Source: Leptolyngbyaceae cyanobacterium | GTDB lineage: Bacteria > Cyanobacteriota > Cyanobacteriia > Cyanobacteriales > Aerosakkonemataceae | Assembly: GCA_036703985.1 (NCBI GenBank) | Contig: DATNQN010000035.1 | Span: 36,701 to 100,700 of the forward strand | Length of the DNA: 64,000 nucleotides | Direction: 5' to 3' | In this document: positions 1 through 8,824 of the stretch, piece after piece | Numbering within the stretch: position 1 is the first letter of the stretch | How the letters are laid out: each line of letters begins with the position of its first letter | Program-made: the position numbers and the translations under genes | Notes under the pieces: generated by a model | The model's database searches: none | Told to the model about the DNA's origin: nothing | Seen by the model: the letters and a program-made list of their open reading frames with translations, nothing else

Positions 1-1
1 T

Positions 2-844
2 GCACCAGAACGTTTGATTTTATTACAAGAAGATGCCGCCGAAAATCACGATTTAGCCGCTATTTTAGCCGCAGGTTTAGATAAGCAGGGAGAAGGTCTT
101 TTACTCCCCGTACCTCCCAGTATTATAGAAGAACCAAGAAGCAATATCGGTGAAACTGTTCGTCAATTAAGAGATACTGTCAATCAAGAAAGATTGCGAA
201 TCGTGCAGGGAAATCCCACTTGCGATGTCTCGTTTCCCGATATTTTACCATCTCAATCTCAACCCCATCAAGATTTGATTTTGCAACTTTATGATATCGG
301 TTGCATTATTTTTGGCGAACACAAACAAGCTTCTGGGGCGATTTTTCCTTATTATATTGATTTGCGAAAAATCATTTCTCAACCACGTACTTTCCACCAA
401 GTTTTAACTGCTTATTCGGAAATCCTCAAACAATTAGAATTCGATCGCATTGCGGGAATTCCTTATGGTTCTTTACCAACCGCCACCGGGTTATCTTTGC
501 GTTTGCAACGTCCGATGGTATTTCCCCGCAAAGAGGTAAAAGCACACGGTACGCAAAGGGTAATTGAGGGTAGTTTTCAACCAGGGGAAACTGTTGTAGT
601 AGTGGATGATATTCTGATTAGTGGAAAAAGTGCGATCGAAGGTGCAGGCAAATTGAAATTTGCTGGTTTGAATGTAGAAGATATTGTGGTATTGATCGAC
701 CACGAACAAGGGGTGAAGGATAAATTGAAAGAACATGGTTATCGAGGACATTCTGTTTTAACCATTACGGAAATTGCCGAAACACTTTATAAATCCGGTC
801 GAGTTGATGAGGAACAATTTAATTTTTTGATGTGGCAGCATTGA
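2..844 (+). CDS. pyrE: Bifunctional OMP decarboxylase / orotate phosphoribosyltransferase, C-terminal part (partial)
   Basis: The reading frame is open from the first bases, so the 5' end lies outside the window. The visible 281 residues hold a short end of an OMP-decarboxylase-like region and then a complete orotate phosphoribosyltransferase domain. The PRPP-binding motif VVVVDDILISGKS is clear, in place of the more usual DxxTTG form, and the nearby FPRKEVKAHGT segment resembles the OPRT loop that carries the catalytic lysine. In many cyanobacteria the two last steps of UMP synthesis (orotate to OMP to UMP) are fused with PyrF first; the N-terminal fusion partner is therefore inferred from family knowledge. 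The protein is expected to be cytosolic. It stands alone, with no operon partner downstream. Confidence 0.85.
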   Translation, partial: APERLILLQEDAAENHDLAAILAAGLDKQGEGLLLPVPPSIIEEPRSNIGETVRQLRDTVNQERLRIVQGNPTCDVSFPDILPSQSQPHQDLILQLYDIGCIIFGEHKQASGAIFPYYIDLRKIISQPRTFHQVLTAYSEILKQLEFDRIAGIPYGSLPTATGLSLRLQRPMVFPRKEVKAHGTQRVIEGSFQPGETVVVVDDILISGKSAIEGAGKLKFAGLNVEDIVVLIDHEQGVKDKLKEHGYRGHSVLTITEIAETLYKSGRVDEEQFNFLMWQH

Positions 845-859
845 GGTTTGGGATTTTTT

Positions 860-916
860 TACCACAGATATCCACAGATGCACACAGATAAACACAGATG
901 TAGATGTAGATGTAGT
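860..916. repeat. Dispersed ACAGATG repeat, copy 1
   Basis: A run of ACCACAGATA, TCCACAGATG and AACACAGATG units is followed by GTAGAT triplet-like repeats, just after the preceding stop codon. Closely related copies lie at 7637-7681 and 11317-11361, and a degraded one at 39752-39820. No coding potential is seen. Confidence 0.75.
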
Positions 917-987
917 TTTTTGGTGATGTGAATTGGTTTAATATAGATTCACTTCAAGTTTGTCAAAATTACCCATAATCAAACTAG

Positions 988-1019
988 TTTGTAGTGAGGA
1001 CTAAAGTCCTCACTACAAA
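988..1019. repeat. 32-bp palindromic dispersed repeat
   Basis: Perfect inverted repeat: the arm TTTGTAGTGAGGACT, two bases, then its complement. Relatives occur at 19069-19094, 28891-28950 and 60590-60636. The sequence just after it (ACAACCTGACATGATATGA) also matches the sequence after the copy at 60590, so the repeat unit reaches into the start codon of the next gene. Confidence 0.75.
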
Positions 1020-1044
1020 AAGTGATTATACAACCTGACATGAT

Positions 1045-1962
1045 ATGACTCGATTTATTCACGATCAATTTGCGAAAGATTATTTAGAACAGTTGCTATC
1101 ACCTTATGGGGAAGTGCAAGCACCTCGTCGCGTCTCTGGTGAAGTACGACAAATCGATGTTTGGTTCGCACCTAATACACCTCCATCAACCACAGTTTCG
1201 GAAAGTTTAGGATTATTAGGTCGTTTGGCTGCCATGCCTTCTATTTTTGAGCCATTTCGCAATCCTGCTACAGCTAATGAAATTTGCGATTGCTTGCTTA
1301 AGTTATTAGAAATTCGTGGCGAATTACAACGAGAATCCAATCGAAATAATAGCAACATCCCAGAATTTGCTTTACCCAGATTATGGATACTCACCCCCAC
1401 AGAATCGGATACCATCTTATCGGGTTTTGGCGCTATAATAAACAAAAATTGGTTGCCTGGAGTTTACTTAATGCCAGAGTATCTCAGAACTGGCATTGTA
1501 GTAATTCACCAATTACCCCGTACTCCAGAAACTCTCTGGCTAAGACTTCTGGGTAAAAGAAATGTCCAAAAACAGGCAATTGATGAAGTAGTCGCGCTAT
1601 CAGCAGATAATCCCTTACGTTCTAACGCCATCAAGCTGCTGTATAACTTACGGAAAAACTTGCAAATTAATGACATTCCAAATGAAGAAGATACGGAGTT
1701 AATTATGAGATTAGCACCTCTTTACGAACAAGACCGAGAACAAGCTATCCAAGAAGGCGTTCAGCAGGGTATTCAGCAAGGTATTCAGCAGGGAGAACGT
1801 CTAATTGTGGAAAACTTGTTGCGAGTGCGCTTTGGAATGTTAGATGAGGAATTATCGGCAGTAATCCCAGAAATATTGGCATTATCGCCAGAGGAATTTA
1901 CCCCTATGCTGTTGCAATTATCCCGTGAGGAATTATTGCAAAGGTTTGGTAATAAAAATTAA
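1045..1962 (+). CDS. Rpn-family / DUF4351 putative nuclease-like protein
   Basis: The 305-residue protein starts MTRFIHDQFAKDYLEQLL and has the layout of cyanobacterial Rpn-like proteins. A PD-(D/E)XK-like N-terminal part with an EVRQIDVWF strand comes first. A spacer with three GIQQG units follows near residues 236-250. The DUF4351 C-terminal helices (ENLLRVRFGMLDEELSAVIP) end the protein. Family members are described as recombination-promoting nucleases, but the biological role in cyanobacteria is unknown. The start codon lies in the tail of a dispersed repeat and has no clear ribosome binding site, so the start is not certain. A decayed copy of the 3' end follows directly downstream. Confidence 0.7.
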   Translation: MTRFIHDQFAKDYLEQLLSPYGEVQAPRRVSGEVRQIDVWFAPNTPPSTTVSESLGLLGRLAAMPSIFEPFRNPATANEICDCLLKLLEIRGELQRESNRNNSNIPEFALPRLWILTPTESDTILSGFGAIINKNWLPGVYLMPEYLRTGIVVIHQLPRTPETLWLRLLGKRNVQKQAIDEVVALSADNPLRSNAIKLLYNLRKNLQINDIPNEEDTELIMRLAPLYEQDREQAIQEGVQQGIQQGIQQGERLIVENLLRVRFGMLDEELSAVIPEILALSPEEFTPMLLQLSREELLQRFGNKN

Positions 1963-2054
1963 AGGTAATCCTATTTTTTTGCTGGAATAATCGTTACTAG
2001 GTTCAACTTGGTAACGATTAAATTTTGAGTCAGTAGGAAATTACCAAATTATAA

Positions 2055-2336
2055 ATAAATGAAGATGAGGATTTAATTATGAGATTAGCACCACTTTACG
2101 AACAAGATCGGGAACAAGCTATCAAAGAAGGTTTCCAACAAGGTTTTCAGCAGGCTATTCAGCAGAGAGAACGTCTCATAATTGAAAATGTGTTGCGAGT
2201 TCGTTTTGGAATGTTAGATGAGGAGTTATGGGCAATAATCCCCAAAATATTAGGACTGTTACCAGAGGAATTTGTCCCGCTGCTATTAGAATTATCTCGT
2301 GAGGAATTATTAGCTAAATTTAAAGAGCAAAAGTAA
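2055..2336 (+). pseudogene. Truncated tandem copy of the DUF4351 C-terminus
   Basis: The 85 residues from the ATG at 2079 repeat residues 221 onward of the preceding gene: MRLAPLYEQDREQAI, then Gln-rich linker units, then the DUF4351 helices. DNA similarity starts a little upstream, around 2055 (AATGAAGATGAGGATTTAATT against the parent AATGAAGAAGATACGGAGTT). The N-terminal nuclease-like part is missing. It looks like the remnant of a tandem duplication or of a deleted second paralogue. Translation from 2079 is possible but there is no evidence for it. Confidence 0.65.
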
Positions 2337-2354
2337 AGATAATTTGGAGATGTC

Positions 2355-3728
2355 GTGAATAGCTATCAATTTCCCGATAATTTTATGTGGGGTACGGCAA
2401 CTGCTTCTTATCAAATAGAAGGTGCTGCAACAGAAGGGGGACGGAAACCTAGCGTGTGGGATACTTTCAGCGAAACTCCTGGTAGAATACGAGATAAAGA
2501 AACGGGTGCTGTTGCTTGCAATCATTACCATCTTTATGAAAATGATGTGAAAATGATGGTAGATTTGGGCATTAAGCATTATCGTTTTAGTATAGCTTGG
2601 CCGCGCATTATTCCGGATGGACGCGGTGCGGTGAATGAAGAGGGAATTGATTTTTATAAGCGGTTGGTTGATAGCCTTTTGCAAAATGGGATTACTCCCC
2701 ACGCTACTTTATTTCATTGGGATAGTCCGCAAGCTTTAGAAGATTTGTATGGTTCTTGGCGCGATCGGCAAATGGCTTATGATTATGCTGATTATATTAG
2801 CGCAGTGGTTTCGCGATTAGGCGATCGCATAACCAACTGGATGACCATCAACGAGATTTCCTGCTTTACCCATATGGGTTATGATGTTGACGAGGAACCA
2901 GTTCACGCGCCAGGAACTCGCGTTAAGTCGAAAAAAGAAGTTTGGCAAACTTCTCATCATGCAGTGTTAGCACATGGTTTAGGTTGTCAAGCGATTCGCG
3001 CCGCTTCACCAGTTCCTTGTTCGATCGCATTAGTAGATAACCCCGGCGTCACAGTTCCCATTAACGAATCACCAGCTAATATCGAAGCAGCCAAAAAAGC
3101 ATTTCATACTTGTTGGCAAAATGGCGGGATTATTTTTCCGGTGTTGACTGGTGCTTATAGTTCAGCCATGTTGGAAAAATTGGGAAAAGATGCACCAGAT
3201 ATTCAAGAGGGAGATTTAGAAATCATTCATCAACCTCTTGATGCACTGGGTTTGAATATTTATACTGGCAATTACGTGCGGGCGGCTGATAACGAATTTG
3301 GTTATGAATTTTTGCCACTTCCCAAAGGTTATCCGCGCATGAATATGCCTTGGTTAAACATTATCCCAGAAAGCATTTATTGGAGCATTCGTCACATTAG
3401 CGAAACCCTCGGTCATCCCGATTTACCAATATTTATAACTGAGAATGGTTGTGCGGCGGAAGATGAAGTAAACGAGAATGGCGAAGTTATTGATACCGAT
3501 CGCATAATGTATTTGCGGCAGCATTTCAAATCTGCCCATCGCGCCGTTAGTGAAGGATATCCTTTAAAAGGATATTTTATCTGGTCGCTGATGGATAATT
3601 TCGAGTGGTCTTGGGGTTACACTCGTCGTTTTGGATTGATTTATACTGATTACGCAACGCAACAACGGATTCCCAAGGCTAGTTTTGATTGGTACAAAGA
3701 GTGCATTCGTCAAAATCGAGTTACTTAG
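2355..3728 (+). CDS. GH1 family beta-glucosidase
   Basis: A 457-residue protein of full family-1 glycoside hydrolase length, expected to cleave terminal beta-linked glucose from disaccharides or glucosides in the cytosol (no signal peptide). FMWGTATASYQIEGA near residue 10 is the family N-terminal signature. The acid/base is Glu167 in TINEI, where most members have T-x-N-E-P, so the proline after the catalytic Glu is replaced. The nucleophile is Glu363 in FITENG. FHWDSPQALED and WSLMDNFEWSWGY also match. The GTG start at 2355 is supported by GGAGATGTC just upstream. It stands alone, and the substrate cannot be told from sequence. Confidence 0.93.
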   Translation: MNSYQFPDNFMWGTATASYQIEGAATEGGRKPSVWDTFSETPGRIRDKETGAVACNHYHLYENDVKMMVDLGIKHYRFSIAWPRIIPDGRGAVNEEGIDFYKRLVDSLLQNGITPHATLFHWDSPQALEDLYGSWRDRQMAYDYADYISAVVSRLGDRITNWMTINEISCFTHMGYDVDEEPVHAPGTRVKSKKEVWQTSHHAVLAHGLGCQAIRAASPVPCSIALVDNPGVTVPINESPANIEAAKKAFHTCWQNGGIIFPVLTGAYSSAMLEKLGKDAPDIQEGDLEIIHQPLDALGLNIYTGNYVRAADNEFGYEFLPLPKGYPRMNMPWLNIIPESIYWSIRHISETLGHPDLPIFITENGCAAEDEVNENGEVIDTDRIMYLRQHFKSAHRAVSEGYPLKGYFIWSLMDNFEWSWGYTRRFGLIYTDYATQQRIPKASFDWYKECIRQNRVT

Positions 3729-3804
3729 TGCATTGGGAGTGGAGGAAAAAGATGAGGGGATGGAGATATTCAGAAAATAAGTTAATTTTCATCCTTCATC
3801 CTTT

Positions 3805-3839
3805 CCCCATGCCCCCTGCCCCCTACCCCCTGCCTCCTA
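3805..3839. repeat. Heptameric short tandem repeat (CCCCCTG/CCCCCTA)
   Basis: Five consecutive 7-base units: CCCCATG, CCCCCTG, CCCCCTA, CCCCCTG, CCTCCTA. This is the STRR type common between cyanobacterial genes. It touches the last codon of the antiporter gene on the other strand. Related C-rich heptamers lie near 28345-28405 and 45715-45741. Confidence 0.7.
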
Positions 3840-5927
3840 TACACTGGGGAAGTAAACAATTAATAAAGATGTTTCCTGATGGAGACGGGCGATCGCTTCT
3901 GGTTCTTTTCCTAACGAGGGTTGTCCAAAACGGTGAGTACTAGTCATCAAAATCACTAAATCGTTAATTTTGAGAGACTCAGAAACTTTCGCTACCAAGT
4001 TTCCTTGCATTCGTTGTACAGGAACTTCTCCATTTACCCCCACTAATTCCACCGCAGTCGGTTTTCGTCTTTCCCCAGAAGAGACTTGCAACACTTGCAG
4101 AGTTGCTTTCAGTTCGTCAGACAAAGTTTGGGCTAGCCTAAAGGTTTGGCGAAATGTCCAAGAAGTCAAGTCTATATCAGTGACAGCTAACAAAATGCGC
4201 TGGGTATTTGCGATCGGTTGTGGAAAGCGCGTAATCAACATCGGCATGGTTGCCAACCGCACCACCATGTCAATCATGCCACCAAAAAAGTTTTCTCGAT
4301 AGGTGGAATAACCTTTCCAGCCACAGATAATTAAACTAGCATGGCGTTCTTCGGCGGTGCGGATAATCCCCATACCTACCAAACTATCAACTCGACCGAT
4401 CGGTTCTACCGCCGTAACCGCAGCGTGGGCAGCCATTTCAGCCGCTGCAAGTAGCTGCTGTTGTCGGGCTTTTGCATCAGGGGGAATCGGTCTACTTTCA
4501 TCAGAAATAATATGTAATGGCAGTAAAGTACCGCCTGCACTTTTAGCCAAAATTAATGCTAGTTTTAGCAGGTTATCTTCTGTATTGGGGTTAGCTACAG
4601 GAACTAAAACGCGATCGCCAAGTGAAAAACTATCTGCTGTGTCACTGGATAAAGCGCTTTCCTGTTCATGATGACTAGTTGTTTCTGGCTGAATTCTCGA
4701 CCCCCAACGCGCTGTCACCCAAGGAGAAGCAACGCAACTCACGAGAATCATCGCGATAATCCCATTCACCGTTAACTCATCAACCAACTCGATTTTAAAA
4801 GCAACCGTAATTGCAGCGAGGGTAGAAGCTGCTTGAGCCATTGATAAGCCGAACATTACCATAATGCTGGGGAATTTCCAGCCAAACCGTTTTCCCGACC
4901 CCCAAGCTGCCAAGAATTTACTGAGGATTTCTGCTCCGATCATCACGGCTGCCACTAAAATAGAGCGAGGTTCCTTGACGAGGATCAGAGGGTCTACCAG
5001 CATCCCCACAGAAATTAAGAAAATTGGTACAAATAGGGTATTGCCGATAAACTGAATTCGATTCATCAACGGACTCAGTTGAGGAATCAGTTGCGTAATC
5101 GCAATCCCTGCCAAAAATGCGCCGACGATCGGTTCAATTTGAATCAAACTAGCAATATAGGACACTACGAATAAAGCAGCTAACACGAAGATAAATTCAG
5201 CGCTTTCGTCGTGTCCGAATTTCAGAAAAAACCAGCGTCCTAGTTTGGGAATTCCCCACAGAGTAGCAAATGTATAGATAGCTAATGAGGGGATCAGAAA
5301 TAGCCAAAAGCTAAGAGTCAAGCTACCTTGATGTGCTTTTACCACCACCGCCAACACCAACAAAGCCAGCACGTTGGTAATCAGCGTACCTCCAAAAGTG
5401 GCAGTTACCGCCTTGCTTCGCATGATGCCAAGTTTACTGAGAATTGGTAATGCTACCAAGGTGTGAGAAGCAAAAGTGGAAGCTACCAGAATGGCTGCCA
5501 AAGGGCCATATCCGATCGCTAACATGGCACCGACACCAATAACCATTGGCAGTGTAAAGGTTGCTATTCCAAAGATGGCGGCTTTGTCAGCGTTGCGTTT
5601 CAGGTCATCCAAACTAGTTTCTAGTCCGCCTAAGAACATCAGAAACAGCAATCCTACTGTACCGAGAAGTTCGATCGTGCGATCGCGTTCCAATAACCCC
5701 AATCCGTGTGGCCCAACCACCACTCCCGCCAAAATTAAACCGATAATTCCAGGCATTTTAAACCGCTCAAATAATAGCGGTGCAACCAGCATAATCCCCA
5801 GAATCACTAAGAATACAGCCACCGGATCTCTAATCGGTTCAGATAGCTGGGCCAACGTAGGGTTAAAAACAAACGATTCCCTCACCCCATCAAAAAAACT
5901 TCCCCAATGTTGCCAAAAATTATCCAC
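3837..5927 (-). CDS. CPA2-type cation:proton antiporter with C-terminal Usp domains
   Basis: A 696-residue inner-membrane transporter. Residues about 35-410 form some twelve hydrophobic segments of the Na+/H+ exchanger (CPA2, KefB/NapA-like) fold, with GIIGLILAGVVVGPHGLGL as the first conserved stretch and STFASHTLVALPIL in the middle. From about residue 440 the protein is soluble, with two universal-stress-protein-like units (RVLVPVANPNTEDNLLKLAL; a GWKG segment; a second unit near QRILLAVTDIDL). Usp tails are taken to bind nucleotide and tune transport. The transported ion (Na+ or K+) cannot be assigned. It is monocistronic and convergent with the GH1 gene. Confidence 0.9.
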   Translation of the reverse strand: MDNFWQHWGSFFDGVRESFVFNPTLAQLSEPIRDPVAVFLVILGIMLVAPLLFERFKMPGIIGLILAGVVVGPHGLGLLERDRTIELLGTVGLLFLMFLGGLETSLDDLKRNADKAAIFGIATFTLPMVIGVGAMLAIGYGPLAAILVASTFASHTLVALPILSKLGIMRSKAVTATFGGTLITNVLALLVLAVVVKAHQGSLTLSFWLFLIPSLAIYTFATLWGIPKLGRWFFLKFGHDESAEFIFVLAALFVVSYIASLIQIEPIVGAFLAGIAITQLIPQLSPLMNRIQFIGNTLFVPIFLISVGMLVDPLILVKEPRSILVAAVMIGAEILSKFLAAWGSGKRFGWKFPSIMVMFGLSMAQAASTLAAITVAFKIELVDELTVNGIIAMILVSCVASPWVTARWGSRIQPETTSHHEQESALSSDTADSFSLGDRVLVPVANPNTEDNLLKLALILAKSAGGTLLPLHIISDESRPIPPDAKARQQQLLAAAEMAAHAAVTAVEPIGRVDSLVGMGIIRTAEERHASLIICGWKGYSTYRENFFGGMIDMVVRLATMPMLITRFPQPIANTQRILLAVTDIDLTSWTFRQTFRLAQTLSDELKATLQVLQVSSGERRKPTAVELVGVNGEVPVQRMQGNLVAKVSESLKINDLVILMTSTHRFGQPSLGKEPEAIARLHQETSLLIVYFPSV

Positions 5928-6282
5928 AAAGCTGCTCCTTAGATAAGTGCTAAATGAGATACCATTACTGGCTATCTGAACGGGTTATTTCTCCCAGAGA
6001 TTAACTTTTACAGTTTACGTCCACCCGCTCGGTATTAGCTCCTACCCTAAAAGTAGATTTTAGGCATTTTTTCCCAAATAAACCCGAAATGTATCCATAC
6101 TCATAAAAAATTATGGTAATGTTTATTACCTTTTTCAAGAAACTCAAAGCAGTTTTTATTATTCAAATTCGACTCTTGAATCCTGATTCCTAAATTCTGA
6201 CTCCTAAATTCTAAATTCTAAATTCTCACTCCTGAATTCTGACTCCTGAATTCTGAATTCTGAATTCAGAATTCTGACTCCT
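5928..6282. repeat. Intergenic region with GAATTCTGACTCCT short repeats
   Basis: No gene is visible. Bases 6171-6282 are built from alternating short units (TTCTGACTCCT, AAATTCT, GAATTCTGA), a low-complexity repeat of cyanobacterial type; a related piece is found at 8661-8700. The part nearer the antiporter (5928-6120) should hold its promoter, but no convincing -35/-10 pair was picked. Confidence 0.6.
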
Positions 6283-7602
6283 TCAATTCCAAATATTTCT
6301 CCAAAAAGGTCGTGTTTGAGTTTGGGTAACAGGCAATTTGCGGCGAATATCATTAATATTCCATCCCGTCAACTTAGCTAAAGTCTGAGCTTCCTTTTCA
6401 AACCTACTAGCCAAAGACCTGGCATATTGTTGACCTGCTGGACAACTCAAATCACCTTGAAAAGGATGGCGAAGAATATATCGACCTTGAAACAGTTGAC
6501 GATTAGAAGTTTCTTGGAACATCAAATCTTCCGGAAACTTGTCACGAGTATAGCGGACGTGAAGGCGGGTGATAAAAACATTATTACCCCTTTGAGAATC
6601 TAACCAAAAGACACCAGCTTTTTTCAGTTCTTCTTGATTTAAAACTTCCGCCGCACAAGGATCGCAGCTACCCATATCCCAAGCATATTCTAAAAAAGCT
6701 ACTTTTTTATCTTCGCGAGTGTAAGAAGTAGCAAACATCGATTTGTAGAAATCACCAAATTGGTTTTTCACAAATACCGGTATTTCTGTATTTGATGGTA
6801 CTTGGACTGTCCGGTAATTGGTAACTTCCGCTTGTCCTTGCGGTGATAAAACATAAACAATTAAGTCTTGCTCTGCGCTAGCATTAATCATCCCTAACCG
6901 AATTGGTAACATGAAGCGAGGCGATTCATAGGCCATTTGTAGCGGTCGCAATAACTGATATCCAGATTTTTGAAATGCTGCTAAATTCACTTTCGCAACG
7001 AAGAATTTCATGTTTTGCCGGATGTAAGGTTGCAGCAATTGATTAGCACCCGCCGGAATTTTATAACCGTTGCGATTTAGCCATGTTTGTAAACCGTTAG
7101 ATTCTCTAGCACTGAGAATTAATATGTCATATTCTCCGACAGAAAAACGTGCTTCTACAGTTACACCTAAAGCATTATCTTCTCTTCTGTTTCTGCCTGC
7201 TGGTGCCGCTTCTGGCATTTGGGCAGACCTAGTTCCACCACCTCCTAAATATCGATTATCATCGCAAGGGTCTTCATCGAAATATTCTACTAATCGAGGC
7301 GCACTAAAAGCGTCTAATCGTTCGATAATTTTGGAGTCACCAACGCGCACTTGTTCTGGTTGTAAAACTACTGGAACTGGCACGACTAAAGCAAAATCTT
7401 TCACATCGCCTTGATAGTCATTTGCCATTGTTAAAATAGTGCGGTTGCTATCACGGGCGATAATCACTTGCGAGGCTTTGTTATAAAGTTTAGTATCTGC
7501 TTTAGCGACATAAAAACCGCAAAATGCCCAAGCTGAAGGTGTAACGCAAATAATTGCCACGCAGGTTATCAATAAAGTTATCAAAATCTGCTTTAATTTC
7601 AT
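6283..7602 (-). CDS. DUF2330 domain protein, exported
   Basis: The frame is open further upstream, but the start is set at the ATG at 7602 (MKLKQILITLL). AAAGGATTTTGCT sits just before it, and the upstream extension would run into the ACAGATG repeat. The 439-residue product opens with a typical signal peptide: Lys, a hydrophobic stretch, then SAWAF as the likely cleavage site. The DUF2330 hallmark follows, with FCGFYVAKAD and a VPVP segment. Cysteines occur in pairs (DPCDD; GSCDPCAAE), as expected for an extracytoplasmic protein. Function unknown. It lies downstream of an RnfD-like membrane protein on the same strand, suggesting a joint membrane or redox role (inference). Confidence 0.8.
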   Translation of the reverse strand: MKLKQILITLLITCVAIICVTPSAWAFCGFYVAKADTKLYNKASQVIIARDSNRTILTMANDYQGDVKDFALVVPVPVVLQPEQVRVGDSKIIERLDAFSAPRLVEYFDEDPCDDNRYLGGGGTRSAQMPEAAPAGRNRREDNALGVTVEARFSVGEYDILILSARESNGLQTWLNRNGYKIPAGANQLLQPYIRQNMKFFVAKVNLAAFQKSGYQLLRPLQMAYESPRFMLPIRLGMINASAEQDLIVYVLSPQGQAEVTNYRTVQVPSNTEIPVFVKNQFGDFYKSMFATSYTREDKKVAFLEYAWDMGSCDPCAAEVLNQEELKKAGVFWLDSQRGNNVFITRLHVRYTRDKFPEDLMFQETSNRQLFQGRYILRHPFQGDLSCPAGQQYARSLASRFEKEAQTLAKLTGWNINDIRRKLPVTQTQTRPFWRNIWN

Positions 7603-7636
7603 AGCAAAATCCTTTTTGATGAGAAGTTTGAGTTTT

Positions 7637-7681
7637 TTTTTACCACAGATGTCCACAGATGAACACAGATGAACACAGATG
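7637..7681. repeat. Dispersed ACAGATG repeat, copy 2
   Basis: TACCACAGATGTCCACAGAT followed by two GAACACAGAT units and a G. By eye it is identical over 41 bases to the copy at 11321-11361, in the same orientation. It lies between the RnfD-like and DUF2330 genes. Confidence 0.8.
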
Positions 7682-7737
7682 TTAGATATATCTATCTCGC
7701 TTTTTGTCTACAGTTCGACCAGATATCAATATACTTG

Positions 7738-8643
7738 TTAGCCATTCTTAGTTATTAATTGCTCTTTTCGATTAAAGATGGGTAAATAACCATTGAAAAG
7801 CAACCATGAAAATCTGGGTGCTGTCCAAAGATAATCAAACAAGATAGTTAATGGTGCCAGCAAAAATAATGACCAAAAAACGGCGGTGGAAATGAAGAAG
7901 TAATTACGCAAAATGAAGGTGAGTAGTGCTATACAAATTGCCCAGGTTAATCTGCCTATTTTGGCGTTGGGAATTGAGCGGGGGTCTGTAATCATAAACA
8001 AGGCAAATAGCAATAACGAACCGCTCATTAATTTATGGAAATATACATCCCACGTCCAACCAAGCCAAATGTTGCGAATCGCTTCTAAGAAAGCATATGC
8101 ACCTAAAAATGCGGCAGTGGTATCCCATCTGCCAATGCGTTTTAATATCATTCCGCCACTACCAATAAATAACATTACATACCACCAATCTTCTCCCCAT
8201 TGTCCGGGAGATACCCACGCATCATTAGTTAAAACAAGCACGGAAATAATGCCAAAGTTGGCGGGGTTGAAAAAATGTTTGTGGCGGATCTGAAAAATAA
8301 ATTTACTTAAGATTGCTAAAGATGCTGCTAAAATCATTGTGGTGTAATGATCCGATCGCAACAACAGACAAAGGCTTAAGGCGGTGATGGCGGCACTGCG
8401 TAAGGAAGTTGGTTTTTGAGGTTTTACTAAACTGGATTTGAATTGCTCGGAATGGTTGAAGATGTTTTGTTTGAGGTAGTACCAGATAGATGTTATGTTT
8501 TCTGCTAACCATTGAGTTGTCAAGCAGGTAACCATCGTTACTAAAATTAATTCCGGTCTTAACGTCCAATCTCTCGTCCCTATACCTAATACTAGGAACA
8601 AGGATAAAAATAAAATTTGATAGTCTCGGATATCTTTTAGCAC
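7738..8643 (-). CDS. RnfD/NqrB-like integral membrane protein
   Basis: About 301 residues and very hydrophobic, with eight to ten membrane segments. SLRSAAITALSLCLLLRSD and the later KHFFNPANFGIISVL resemble the NqrB/RnfD/RnfE family (SGxITxLLL and NPFNPAxxG), whose members hold covalent FMN in ion-pumping redox complexes. No other Rnf or Nqr subunit is nearby, so a complete Rnf complex is not implied. The start is set at the GTG at 8643, because AAAGGAG lies five bases upstream; the ATG at 8658 overlaps that same Shine-Dalgarno. The DUF2330 gene follows after about 135 bases and may be co-transcribed. Confidence 0.75.
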   Translation of the reverse strand: MLKDIRDYQILFLSLFLVLGIGTRDWTLRPELILVTMVTCLTTQWLAENITSIWYYLKQNIFNHSEQFKSSLVKPQKPTSLRSAAITALSLCLLLRSDHYTTMILAASLAILSKFIFQIRHKHFFNPANFGIISVLVLTNDAWVSPGQWGEDWWYVMLFIGSGGMILKRIGRWDTTAAFLGAYAFLEAIRNIWLGWTWDVYFHKLMSGSLLLFALFMITDPRSIPNAKIGRLTWAICIALLTFILRNYFFISTAVFWSLFLLAPLTILFDYLWTAPRFSWLLFNGYLPIFNRKEQLITKNG

Positions 8644-8796
8644 TGTTACTCCTTTCATAAAGAATTCAGGATTCAGGAGCCAGAATTCAGAATGTAGAAT
8701 GTTTTTCTAAATTTAATTATCCAGAGACACAAATAGTTGATATGCAACAAAATTGTTACACAAACTAGGTTTTTATATAGATTTTATATATACAAT

Positions 8797-8819
8797 GTTC
8801 CCAGGCCAAACCTGGGAAC
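8797..8819. repeat. GTTCCCAGG hairpin
   Basis: Nine-base arms GTTCCCAGG and CCTGGGAAC around a CCAAA loop. It lies just past the stop of the amidotransferase gene and could terminate it, though no T-run follows on that strand. The same hairpin type occurs at 60517-60539, so it is a dispersed repeat. Confidence 0.65.
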
Positions 8820-8824
8820 GAATG

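Noticed and set aside
7603..7656. Longer start for the DUF2330 protein at 7656
   Set aside because: It would place 18 residues before the signal peptide and run into the ACAGATG repeat. The ATG at 7602 has a good ribosome binding site.
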